This document shows, piece by piece, positions 38,005 through 41,303 of a stretch of DNA of 64,000 bases. Within the stretch, counting starts at the first letter, position 1. Each line of letters begins with the position of its first letter. The stretch is taken from the NCBI RefSeq assembly GCF_026151205.1, contig NC_087072.1, positions 3,491,375-3,555,374 on the forward strand, written 5' to 3'. The notes beneath the pieces were generated by a model that was given only the letters and a program-made list of their open reading frames with translations, did not search any database and had not been told where the DNA came from. The stretch comes from Bolinopsis microptera (Eukaryota > Ctenophora > Tentaculata > Lobata > Bolinopsidae). The translations under genes were made by a program, and so were the position numbers.

Positions 38005-38780
38005 TAATCAACCGTAAGCATTCGGAACACCCCCCCCCCCTCGGCTGATTACGTAATATGTGAACGACCCCTTATTATACAATTTATCATGCCATAAGTA
38101 TCACATTATGGCACTATGTAAAAGGGGATCGTTGCTAGCGTCAAAACTGTTTTAACCCTGCCTTAGTCAGTTGAAAGTCTGATAGCATATGTTCCGTTTG
38201 ATTTGACCAAACTAATGCCTTTCATTGCTTTATGATCACTTTCTCGATCTTCGGCTTCCTCGTTCACATCTTTGTAGTTATTATTTACATCCACATCTTG
38301 TAAAGTTTACACTAAAATGTAGGACCGAGGTGGTCGAATACAAAATTGTTTTTAAAAAGCAGGTATTAATGCACGATAATCCATTTGAGAAAGATCACCT
38401 GTCTCAAATCGCCATCTAGCGCTATATAGCGCTAGATGGCGTCTTTGGATCCTAATGACTTTGGATCCTAATGACTTCTAGCCACAGAAAAAATGAGCCA
38501 AGTTACTTGGCCCATTGTTGCATGTGCAGGTTCAAATGTTCCCATGACTGTTGTCTTGTGCCGTACCATAAGCAAGTTCCATAACTTACCTTATATTACT
38601 CTCAACAAAATATTAAGCACTCATGTTACAAGACATTTAAAATAGTTAACAATTACCTCCAGCCGGTGGGGGTCCAAGTTGGGGTGGTAGTTCTACCTCC
38701 AGTTCTACTGAAGTGAAGGAGAGAACCTTGCTGACCAGCAGCAAGGCTAGTAGAGAACAGCCCCGGAATATTAGTCTCAT
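1..38780 (-). CDS. Giant secreted multi-lectin gene (3' end outside window)
   Basis: I assembled about 77 minus-strand exons by hand from domain continuity and GT-AG sites. It opens with a signal peptide and has no terminal exon or second signal peptide before the left edge. Domain order is SP, PAN, W repeats, 8-Cys modules, kringle, 8-Cys/PAN, W repeats, kringle, W repeats, then 26 F-type lectin domains mixed with two bulb-lectin units, four galectin-like and four PAN domains. Module borders are almost always phase 1, and splits inside FTP domains are phase 2 or 0. All phases agree except at three exons that each lack one base. The predicted product exceeds 6,700 residues, is secreted, and probably binds glycans in several ways (inference). 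A gene predictor might split it into several models, since only transcripts can prove the joins. Confidence 0.7.
569..1106 (-). CDS. FTP lectin domain 25
   Basis: Exons 968-1106 and 569-861 (phases 1-2 and 2-1). The loop is [10 protein letters not shown], with neither Asp nor paired Cys. LAEVQVFG closes the domain. Confidence 0.85.
1246..1467 (-). CDS. PAN/apple domain after galectin 4
   Basis: A 222-nt phase 1-1 exon with [34 protein letters not shown] and RCYKG. The pattern is the same as in the other three galectin-linked PAN exons. Confidence 0.8.
1841..2683 (-). CDS. Galectin-like domain 4
   Basis: Exons 2535-2683, 2102-2281 and 1841-1949 (phases 1-0, 0-0, 0-1). The core is nearly intact: [16 protein letters not shown], with Pro changed to Ala in HFNPR. 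It starts [18 protein letters not shown]. Confidence 0.85.
2902..3396 (-). CDS. FTP lectin domain 24 (single exon)
   Basis: A 495-nt phase 1-1 exon with [18 protein letters not shown] and the Tyr/Gly tail ([11 protein letters not shown]) before the next galectin-like domain. Confidence 0.85.
3575..4242 (-). CDS. FTP lectin domain 23
   Basis: Exons 4110-4242 and 3575-3855 (phases 1-2 and 2-1). Canonical loop [10 protein letters not shown] and closing LAELQVFG. It resumes the lectin gene after the receptor-bearing intron in the phase expected from the PAN exon. This supports nesting rather than a gene boundary. Confidence 0.85.
4447..4515. repeat. Short tandem repeat, about four copies of a 17-18 bp unit
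   Basis: The unit CTCAAACCGCTTAAAATT repeats with small changes in the lectin intron upstream of the receptor. I see no gene in 4243-4821 apart from this. Confidence 0.8.
4822..5807 (+). CDS. Rhodopsin-like (class A) receptor, one-base frameshift in TM1
   Basis: An intronless coding region nested antisense in a lectin-gene intron. The ATG at 4822 gives an N-terminus with N-glycosylation sites (NGT, NST) and TM1, which reaches VTG and then breaks. One A is missing near 4919-4923, where GGAAC stands for the expected GGAAAC (the conserved GN of TM1). The frame resumes and runs to a stop at 5807. Later helices are clear: [14 protein letters not shown] (TM2), a Cys at the start of TM3, HDPLR in place of DRY, a Pro-containing TM6 ([12 protein letters not shown]) and NPIIY (NPxxY) in TM7. 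About 328 residues if the frame is restored. The ligand is unknown. It is either an assembly error or a young pseudogene; a shorter form starting in TM2 would not be functional. Confidence 0.8.
5983..6204 (-). CDS. PAN/apple domain after galectin 3
   Basis: A 222-nt phase 1-1 exon with [39 protein letters not shown] and SCYQG. The next lectin exon starts only at 4242. The 1.7 kb intron between them contains the antisense receptor gene. Confidence 0.8.
6340..7050 (-). CDS. Galectin-like domain 3, sugar site degenerate
   Basis: Exons 6902-7050, 6604-6783 and 6340-6460 (phases 1-0, 0-0, 0-1). The fold is clear ([28 protein letters not shown]), but the HFNPR core is replaced by LHIAGRPK. The His and Asn needed for galactose are therefore not both present. 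This copy may be structural only. Confidence 0.8.
7167..7631 (-). CDS. FTP lectin domain 22 (single exon)
   Basis: A 465-nt phase 1-1 exon. The domain starts [17 protein letters not shown], has NRWDRNAEQ in place of the CC loop, closes LPEVQVYG and ends with the Tyr/Gly-type tail ([10 protein letters not shown]) before a galectin-like domain. Confidence 0.85.
7779..8755 (-). CDS. FTP lectin domains 20 and 21, domain 20 frameshifted
   Basis: Exons 8183-8755 and 7779-8077. The first is 573 nt where phase arithmetic requires 574. A base is missing near 8505-8520, just after HNRRDSAQN. Downstream, IDGVYVYVV and LTLAEVQVF continue in another frame. Domain 21 is canonical (NRMDCCQER). As written, the frame stops soon after the break. 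Confidence 0.8.
8893..9431 (-). CDS. FTP lectin domain 19
   Basis: Exons 9299-9431 and 8893-9170 (phases 1-2 and 2-1). The framework is kept ([17 protein letters not shown]), but the binding loop reads NRMDTAQEE, with no paired Cys and no final Arg. It is probably altered in sugar binding. Confidence 0.85.
9555..9773 (-). CDS. PAN/apple domain after galectin 2
   Basis: A 219-nt phase 1-1 exon with [38 protein letters not shown] and a closing SCYTG. Its Cys pattern is that of the other short PAN exons. Confidence 0.8.
9906..10530 (-). CDS. Galectin-like domain 2
   Basis: Exons 10382-10530 and 9906-10209 (phases 1-0 and 0-1). [14 protein letters not shown] is intact, followed by a long W-containing strand and FEINGQK, as in classic galectins. 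The last two exons of the other galectin units are fused into one here. Confidence 0.85.
10682..12135 (-). CDS. FTP lectin domains 16, 17 and 18
   Basis: A 1103-nt exon (11033-12135) encodes two full domains and the first half of a third, and 10682-10892 completes it with the Tyr/Gly tail ([10 protein letters not shown]). Domains 16 and 17 lack vicinal Cys ([17 protein letters not shown]). Domain 18 keeps it ([10 protein letters not shown]). This is the largest exon I found in the FTP half. Confidence 0.85.
12274..13474 (-). CDS. FTP lectin domains 14 and 15
   Basis: Exons 13283-13474, 12804-13176, 12538-12673 and 12274-12421. Domain 14 is canonical (NRWDCCRER). Domain 15 has [12 protein letters not shown], without the paired Cys. 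Domain 14 is interrupted by a phase 1 intron after the DLEG loop, a position where no other FTP domain in the array is split. Confidence 0.85.
13615..14159 (-). CDS. FTP lectin domain 13
   Basis: Exons 14021-14159 and 13615-13901 (phases 1-2 and 2-1). It keeps [10 protein letters not shown] and LAEVQVYG. The aromatic pair usually seen as WW is FF here (PQFFTVHL). It closes the first galectin unit. Confidence 0.85.
14281..14505 (-). CDS. PAN/apple domain after galectin 1
   Basis: A 225-nt phase 1-1 exon. It has [35 protein letters not shown] and a closing Cys (LKRCFYG), a six-Cys PAN-type pattern. It follows the galectin-like domain directly, as in all four galectin units. Confidence 0.8.
14697..15274 (-). 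CDS. Galectin-like domain 1
   Basis: Exons 14946-15274 and 14697-14805 (phases 1-0 and 0-1). The galectin sugar-site core is visible as HFNPRPK, then VLNS, then W. The 5' part ([18 protein letters not shown]) matches the family's opening strands. Galectins bind beta-galactosides. Here the domain sits inside a secreted mosaic protein rather than standing alone. Confidence 0.85.
15422..15898 (-). CDS. FTP lectin domain 12 (single exon)
   Basis: A 477-nt phase 1-1 exon holds the whole domain, starting [13 protein letters not shown], with [10 protein letters not shown] and LAEVQVFG. A short Tyr/Gly tail ([11 protein letters not shown]) follows. The same tail ends the FTP domain before each galectin-like domain in this gene, so it looks like a dedicated linker. 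Confidence 0.85.
16022..17013 (-). CDS. FTP lectin domains 10 and 11
   Basis: Exons 16331-17013 and 16022-16169. Domain 10 is canonical (NRRDCCHDR). Domain 11 has NRKGAESY, so it has lost both the Asp of R-x-D and the vicinal Cys. The second exon is rich in Lys and Arg and ends at a GTGCGT donor. Confidence 0.85.
17173..18340 (-). CDS. Unrecognised ~145-aa domain (copy 2) plus FTP domain 9
   Basis: Exons 17737-18340, 17433-17562 and 17173-17320. The first exon has exactly the same length (604 nt) as its sister at 21556-22159 and shares [17 protein letters not shown] and [14 protein letters not shown]-like segments. FTP domain 9 keeps [12 protein letters not shown], bulb-lectin, this domain and FTP together form one duplicated super-unit. 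Confidence 0.8.
18454..19572 (-). CDS. FTP domain 8 fused to bulb-type lectin domain 2
   Basis: Exons 19313-19572, 18800-19177 and 18454-18622. FTP domain 8 keeps NRIDCCQNR. The bulb-lectin part has all three mannose motifs: [18 protein letters not shown] (split by an intron after Q) and QNDGNMVYY. It is a paralogue of 22280-23351, and the better conserved of the two in its sugar sites. Confidence 0.85.
19693..20708 (-). CDS. FTP lectin domains 6 and 7 (no vicinal Cys)
   Basis: Exons 20011-20708 and 19693-19840, with the same layout as domains 2 and 3. Both lack the paired Cys beside the binding loop ([10 protein letters not shown] and NRRDSGQNR). Sugar binding in these two may be changed or lost (inference), while the NSWW/NNWW and LAEVQVFG framework is kept. 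Confidence 0.85.
21013..22159 (-). CDS. Unrecognised ~145-aa domain plus FTP domain 5
   Basis: Exons 21556-22159, 21301-21436 and 21013-21160. The first 145 or so residues ([29 protein letters not shown]) form a domain I do not recognise. It looks beta-rich with few Cys, and it has a clear sister at 17737-18340, where it also follows a bulb-type lectin domain. FTP domain 5 follows and is unusual in reading [10 protein letters not shown] in place of HNRxDCC. Confidence 0.75.
22280..23351 (-). CDS. FTP domain 4 fused to bulb-type lectin domain 1
   Basis: Exons 23092-23351, 22617-22982 and 22280-22448. FTP domain 4 (NRVDCCQNR) runs straight into a bulb-type (D-mannose binding) lectin domain. 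The mannose motif Q-x-D-x-N-x-V-x-Y is present twice (QSDGNMVLY and QDDNNMVFY). The first of the three expected sites is degraded to EKTGNFVLY. One splice junction falls between Q and S of a motif, so correct splicing rebuilds the site. Confidence 0.85.
23486..24446 (-). CDS. FTP lectin domains 2 and 3
   Basis: A 695-nt exon (23752-24446) carries all of domain 2 and the first half of domain 3. A 148-nt exon (23486-23633) completes domain 3. Both keep the vicinal Cys ([18 protein letters not shown]). Domain 2 closes with LAEVQVFG and domain 3 opens with [10 protein letters not shown]. This double-domain layout recurs at 19693-20708 and 16022-17013. Confidence 0.85.
24594..25243 (-). CDS. FTP lectin domain 1
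   Basis: Exons 25114-25243, 24872-25001 and 24594-24741 (phases 1-2, 2-0, 0-1). The domain has the F-type lectin hallmarks: a VDG turn, [16 protein letters not shown] with vicinal Cys, and the closing LAEVEVYG. The family binds fucose through a His and an R-x-D-x4-R/K motif, and both are visible here. It is the first of 26 such domains. Confidence 0.85.
25343..26140 (-). CDS. W-repeat block 2b and basic linker
   Basis: Three phase 1-1 exons: 25961-26140 (60 aa, one core), 25596-25826 (77 aa, two cores, [16 protein letters not shown]) and a 22-residue linker at 25343-25408 rich in Lys and Arg ([14 protein letters not shown]). The linker joins the W-repeat half of the protein to the FTP lectin half. 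Its basic dipeptides could be cleaved, but this is only a guess. Confidence 0.65.
26856..27527 (-). CDS. Kringle domain, copy 2 in protein order
   Basis: Exons 27398-27527, 27071-27118 and 26856-26932, with phases 1-2, 2-2 and 2-1. They encode 85 residues with all six kringle Cys (landmarks [36 protein letters not shown]). It lies wholly within a TIR-bounded segment (26225-28661) in an intron that the duplicated block lacks, so it is probably a later insertion. The phase 1 borders let it splice in frame. Confidence 0.85.
28043..28409. mobile_element. Foldback element (MITE-like)
   Basis: The ends CATAGTTGGTTCTTGCGC and its reverse complement, with small changes, face each other about 365 bp apart. 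The interior repeats GCACTAAACG / AACGCAC-type words. No ORF. It lies within the kringle-bearing segment. Confidence 0.65.
28725..29263 (-). CDS. W-repeat block 2a
   Basis: Two phase 1-1 exons, 29096-29263 (56 aa, one core) and 28725-28970 (82 aa, two cores). They match the first two exons of block 1 closely, including [16 protein letters not shown] and [17 protein letters not shown]. In block 1 the next W exon follows after only 122 bp. Here the gap is about 2.6 kb and holds the second kringle. Confidence 0.7.
29449..29910 (-). CDS. Fused 8-Cys module plus PAN domain exon
   Basis: A single 462-nt phase 1-1 exon joins an 8-Cys module (starting [12 protein letters not shown]) to a PAN domain ([24 protein letters not shown]) through a Lys/Pro linker. 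Elsewhere in the gene these are separate exons. The join therefore suggests intron loss or an exon fusion in this copy. It begins the second PAN plus W-repeat block. Confidence 0.8.
29990..30137. mobile_element. Degenerate poly-C MITE relative
   Basis: It shares the GTAATCACTAATCAACCGTA core, C tracts and the GGCCTCGGCTGATTA end with the elements near 26590-26718 and 37775-38071. It has no intact TIR pair. It marks one end of the kringle duplication. Confidence 0.6.
30279..31022 (-). CDS. Kringle domain, copy 1 in protein order
   Basis: Three exons, 30893-31022, 30566-30613 and 30279-30358, with phases 1-2, 2-2 and 2-1. They encode 86 residues with the six kringle Cys. Landmarks are [35 protein letters not shown] and [11 protein letters not shown]. 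Kringles are disulfide-rich binding modules of secreted proteins. About 1.15 kb including the introns is duplicated at 26586-27712. An extra hairpin-bearing insert lies in the intron near 30460-30530. Confidence 0.85.
31363..31590 (-). CDS. 8-Cys module exon, third copy, intact
   Basis: A 228-nt phase 1-1 exon with the 8-Cys pattern and a tail ending PPKQPVGG. It is the only intact short copy of this module and serves as the reference for the frame breaks in the two exons to its right. I know of no named domain with this Cys spacing. Confidence 0.75.
31778..32040 (-). CDS. 8-Cys module exon, second copy, frameshifted
   Basis: It has the same 8-Cys module as the neighbouring exons, intact through [10 protein letters not shown], then a short Pro-rich tail ending QQPVGG. 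The exon is 263 nt, again one base short. The break lies just after RGP near 31850, where the sister exon at 32229-33343 has one more base in the same context. Read as it stands, translation stops about ten codons later. The flanking introns are near-copies of those around the next exon, so it arose by tandem exon duplication. Confidence 0.65.
32229..33343 (-). CDS. 8-Cys module with His/Pro minisatellite tail, frameshifted
   Basis: The exon starts AQCPPSHPH and carries Cys spaced C-x13-CC-x14-C-x10-CC-x7-C-x4-C. It then runs through about 23 copies of [13 protein letters not shown], encoded by a 39-bp tandem repeat, and ends RPVGG at a GTACAT donor. The length is 1115 nt, one short of a multiple of three. 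The unit near 32626 has four G where its neighbours have five, which breaks the frame. One extra G would restore both the frame and the phase 1-1 borders. The tail probably acts as a flexible, metal-prone His/Pro spacer (inference). Confidence 0.7.
32230..33150. repeat. 39-bp coding minisatellite
   Basis: About 23 tandem copies of a 39-bp unit (GGTCCTAGAGGTGGATGAGG and so on) encode the 13-residue His/Pro repeat on the minus strand. Variants alternate GGGGG/GGAGG and CTAGAG/CAAAAG, which suggests higher-order duplication. One unit is 38 bp. Confidence 0.9.
33602..34081. mobile_element. Foldback element with 8-bp target duplication (hAT-like MITE)
   Basis: Inverted ends CTTAGTGGGTCAATACG and CTTAGTTGGTCAATACG, flanked by CTTTTAAC and TTTTTAAC (7 of 8 match). 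The interior has GTACGCGTACC-type words on both arms and a GGGTGC triplet run. An 8-bp duplication fits hAT elements. No coding capacity. It lies in the intron between the W-repeat and 8-Cys exons. Confidence 0.65.
34713..36104 (-). CDS. W-repeat block 1 (unrecognised Trp/Cys repeat, exons 3-7)
   Basis: Five phase 1-1 exons: 35937-36104 (56 aa), 35580-35825 (82 aa), 35278-35457 (60 aa), 34892-35122 (77 aa) and a short one at 34713-34772 (20 aa). The repeated core reads C-x-W/I[15 protein letters not shown]. The 56-60 aa exons carry one core preceded by SWPQDFKW and followed by ADPGxR. The 77-82 aa exons carry two cores around NSPYHFxWxFS. I do not recognise the family. The two conserved Cys per core suggest a small disulfide-bonded fold outside the cell. 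The block recurs after the PAN at 29449-29910. Confidence 0.7.
36216..36458 (-). CDS. PAN/apple domain exon (first)
   Basis: A 243-nt phase 1-1 exon of 81 residues. It begins [18 protein letters not shown] and contains paired Cys ([23 protein letters not shown]) typical of PAN/apple domains, which mediate protein or carbohydrate contacts. It is nearly the same as the PAN half of the exon at 29449-29910, so the two belong to a duplicated block together with the W-repeat exons that follow each of them. Confidence 0.8.
36740..36912. repeat. ~21-bp minisatellite in the first large intron
   Basis: About eight copies of ACCAGCATAAATGAACAAGT with small changes. Single relatives lie near 36520 and 36598. 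It abuts a foldback element to the right. The repeat is open on the minus strand but has no sign of being coding. Confidence 0.85.
36916..37391. mobile_element. Foldback element, MITE-like
   Basis: AACCTGCACATGCAA plus about eight more bases are matched in inverse at 37377-37391. A second copy of the right end only stands at about 38455-38533, including the GGATCCTAATGA segment. No ORF. Confidence 0.65.
37775..38071. mobile_element. MITE with perfect TIRs and TTA target duplication (Harbinger-like)
   Basis: Ends GGGGTCGTTCACATATTACG and its exact inverse (26 bp perfect), flanked by TTA on both sides. The interior holds long C tracts. A three-base TWA target duplication is typical of PIF/Harbinger elements. 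Degenerate relatives are seen near 26400-26718 and 29990-30137. Confidence 0.75.
38657..38780 (-). CDS. First coding exon: signal peptide
   Basis: The ATG at 38780-38778 starts [19 protein letters not shown], a charged start followed by a hydrophobic core, as in a secretory signal peptide. A Pro-rich stretch follows, ending in [10 protein letters not shown]. The exon is 124 nt and ends in phase 1 at a GTAATT donor. A good acceptor (TTTCACAG) lies just upstream of the ATG, so a 5' UTR exon further right is likely. The phase matches the PAN exon to the left. There is a 2.2 kb intron between them. Confidence 0.75.
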
Positions 38781-41214
38781 ATCCGAAGCTGTGAAATAAT
38801 TTAGAATAGCCTACAACAGCCCGCTGTTGTATTTCTATCCTATAAATATTGTTTTGTTAGTTAATAAAACAATCAGTTTTACTACAAATCACACTTATTT
38901 TACTCTAACGGTTTTCAGGAGCCCTGATCTTGTTCCCGTCAATAAAAAGCTTCCGACAAATATTATAGAAATGCGCATTTCAACAGTCGTTCAATTAATA
39001 ATCAATCATGAGGATTCGACGAATTTTCTTCAACATCAAATAATTAAATTGAATCTGATGGACAAAAACTGTTAAATTGACTTGTCAGTTAACATTAATT
39101 AATAAGACACGCGTCAATACGATGATCAATCAACAATTAGATAACAGAAGCAGAACCTTGCTTTCTAATTAGCAGCTGTTATGTTTAGTGGTTCAAGTCA
39201 TTGTTACAAGTGGACAATACCAATAAAATTAAAGTCACTAAGAATGGGTAATTCTTATCGTTACGAAATAATATGGCTGATATAGAAAATTAAACCGACT
39301 AACTAAAGTGAAGATGAATAAAGAACACTGAACCACCGCTACCAGGATAAGCAATTGGAGGAATATTGATGCAAATCCAGGAAGTTAGTCCAGTCAGTGA
39401 TTACAATCTGAGAGAATAAATAGGAATATGCATTGGGAATTTAGAAAACACGTATAAAAGCCATCACCGGGGACATTTACACGCGGAATAAGTAACAAAT
39501 TTGGTGGTGAAGTTCATTTTAGTGATGTGTGGAGGTTTAAGAGTAGCCAAACTGGAAACACTGAGCATGGGAGCTTACGAATCAGAGATTGCAGTATGAT
39601 CCAGTGTATTATTGCGATGTGGAGACTTTTTGCCGCGATTTCAGCTAACATGTACAGTATACAATTGATTGTTAGCAAAATTGGATAATTTTATATATAA
39701 AATTACAGTACAGGGGGAAAAGTAAAATGCATGGTAAATCGGGGCGCGGTAAATCGGGGTTTTACTGTTCTTGTATTCCAGGTAATAATATAGTTTTAAA
39801 TCTTTGTCTTACTTTTTTGGTATTAATTTATCAAAGAACTGAACCAATCAATTTCTGACTGAGAAGCTGATTAAAAACGTATTATGAATGGTCTGGAATA
39901 ACGAGTGTCGGATGCATCATTTAATTCCGGCGGTTGTAGAAATAATCGCAACTTTTCGCATAATCTGACAGTTAATTATACCCGTTTAAAGTCCGTCTTG
40001 GAATCATTTGAGTGTCAGAATTATATTGAGTCGATGAGTTGGTACATTATCAGTTGCTGCTAGTGACAAGGAGGGATCTTTTGAGTCTGAGCTGCCAAGT
40101 GTTATGCACGTCATGGCTCATGCATCACTCATTAGTCATTACTGATTAACTGATAGTCAATCACTTTGCAAAATTCATTGACCAATTTTTTATAACGTAT
40201 GGATCCCAGTACTTCGACTGATATAAATTAAATCTAGCCATGAGAACATTCAAGTTCAAATATTTCGTCTTAAATTTTTCATGGGGATAAGATTATGTAT
40301 ATTAGTGACTTTAGCATCGTTTTTTATTATCGGCCAAAAGAACGCAAAATTCTGTACGAAATTTTCGTTCTGCTAATAAAAATAATTTTGTTTGAATATA
40401 AGATAGATTACAAAAACTTTAAAGATTATAATGATAAGACTTGTGGGAAAGGAATTATTTAGGATCGATTTTGAAACGGATTATATATTAAACTGAGTGA
40501 ATGAGGTTTATCTGAAGACTTTTACGCTGAGACCCAACGAATATTAGTTCGAACCTTCTAGAAAATTAAACTTCATGTTACGGACAAATACACTTGTAAC
40601 CATATTCAATTCAGCATCTGAAAACAATTTTCTTTAGGATAGTTGTCACTGTATCTTGGACTGTGATTACTAGAGTATCATTCTCCGGATTTACATCCTC
40701 TCCTCATCTCCTGTTTACTAGTCGTCACACCCGCACCGCTATTATTGCGAGTCATGCACGAAATTGTCCGTTATTGTTTTTGTTATAAGACCCCGAGGCG
40801 CACAACTATAGGGGCAACTTAGTCAATACCATCAGGAAATTGAATAGAATCTCACACATAACTCAATTTCATGGATCCATTGTTGTGTTCATGTTTGGGG
40901 TAAGTATTTGATAAAATTTGATTGGAATTTTTGTATCTCCTGTAATTATATTTCCCAAAATGAGCAGTATCCCATTTGATATGCTGTCCCATTTGACCCA
41001 TCTCTCCCCTACACACAAAGGGCCGCTGATTAAACATAGTTCAGAACACAACTGTGGAGTGAGTGTGGACTAAAAGCTAAAACTGATATTGTAGAGTAAT
41101 TTATCTTACAACCCACAGCAGATCAGATCTGTCTCCTAAGTCACAACCACTAACAGCTTGATACTTCATAGTTTACAGATATTTTCTTGGAAGTTTATTC
41201 TGATTTTATTTCAG
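38781..41214. other. Intergenic region between divergent genes
   Basis: It separates the lectin signal-peptide exon (minus) from the first visible exon of the zinc-finger gene (plus). AT-rich, with no ORF I can support. It should contain both promoters and the lectin 5' UTR exon. A TATAAAAG box on the plus strand at 39453-39460 is the only core-promoter-like word I noted. Confidence 0.5.
39453..39460 (+). promoter_or_regulatory. Candidate TATA box
   Basis: TATAAAAG on the plus strand, 1.8 kb upstream of the first zinc-finger exon I can see. A noncoding first exon would have to lie between them. Weak evidence on its own. Confidence 0.25.
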
Positions 41215-41303
41215 GTCTCTGTTATCTGGGTCACTAACTGCTAGAAGAGGACCTAGTTCAGCGAGGAGTTGACACAGGGGCATCAGGACATGACGATATC
41301 AAG
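41215..41303 (+). CDS. First visible exon of the zinc-finger gene (5' UTR plus 14 coding nt)
   Basis: A TTATTTCAG acceptor at 41214 and a strong AAG|GTAAGTAG donor at 41303. The only ATG in frame with exon 2 is at 41290. The phase-2 end joins exactly to the A at 46400 to give AGA-ATG, so translation is open across the 5.1 kb intron. This exon is an inference from splice sites; an alternative start at 46401 would not need it. Confidence 0.5.
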
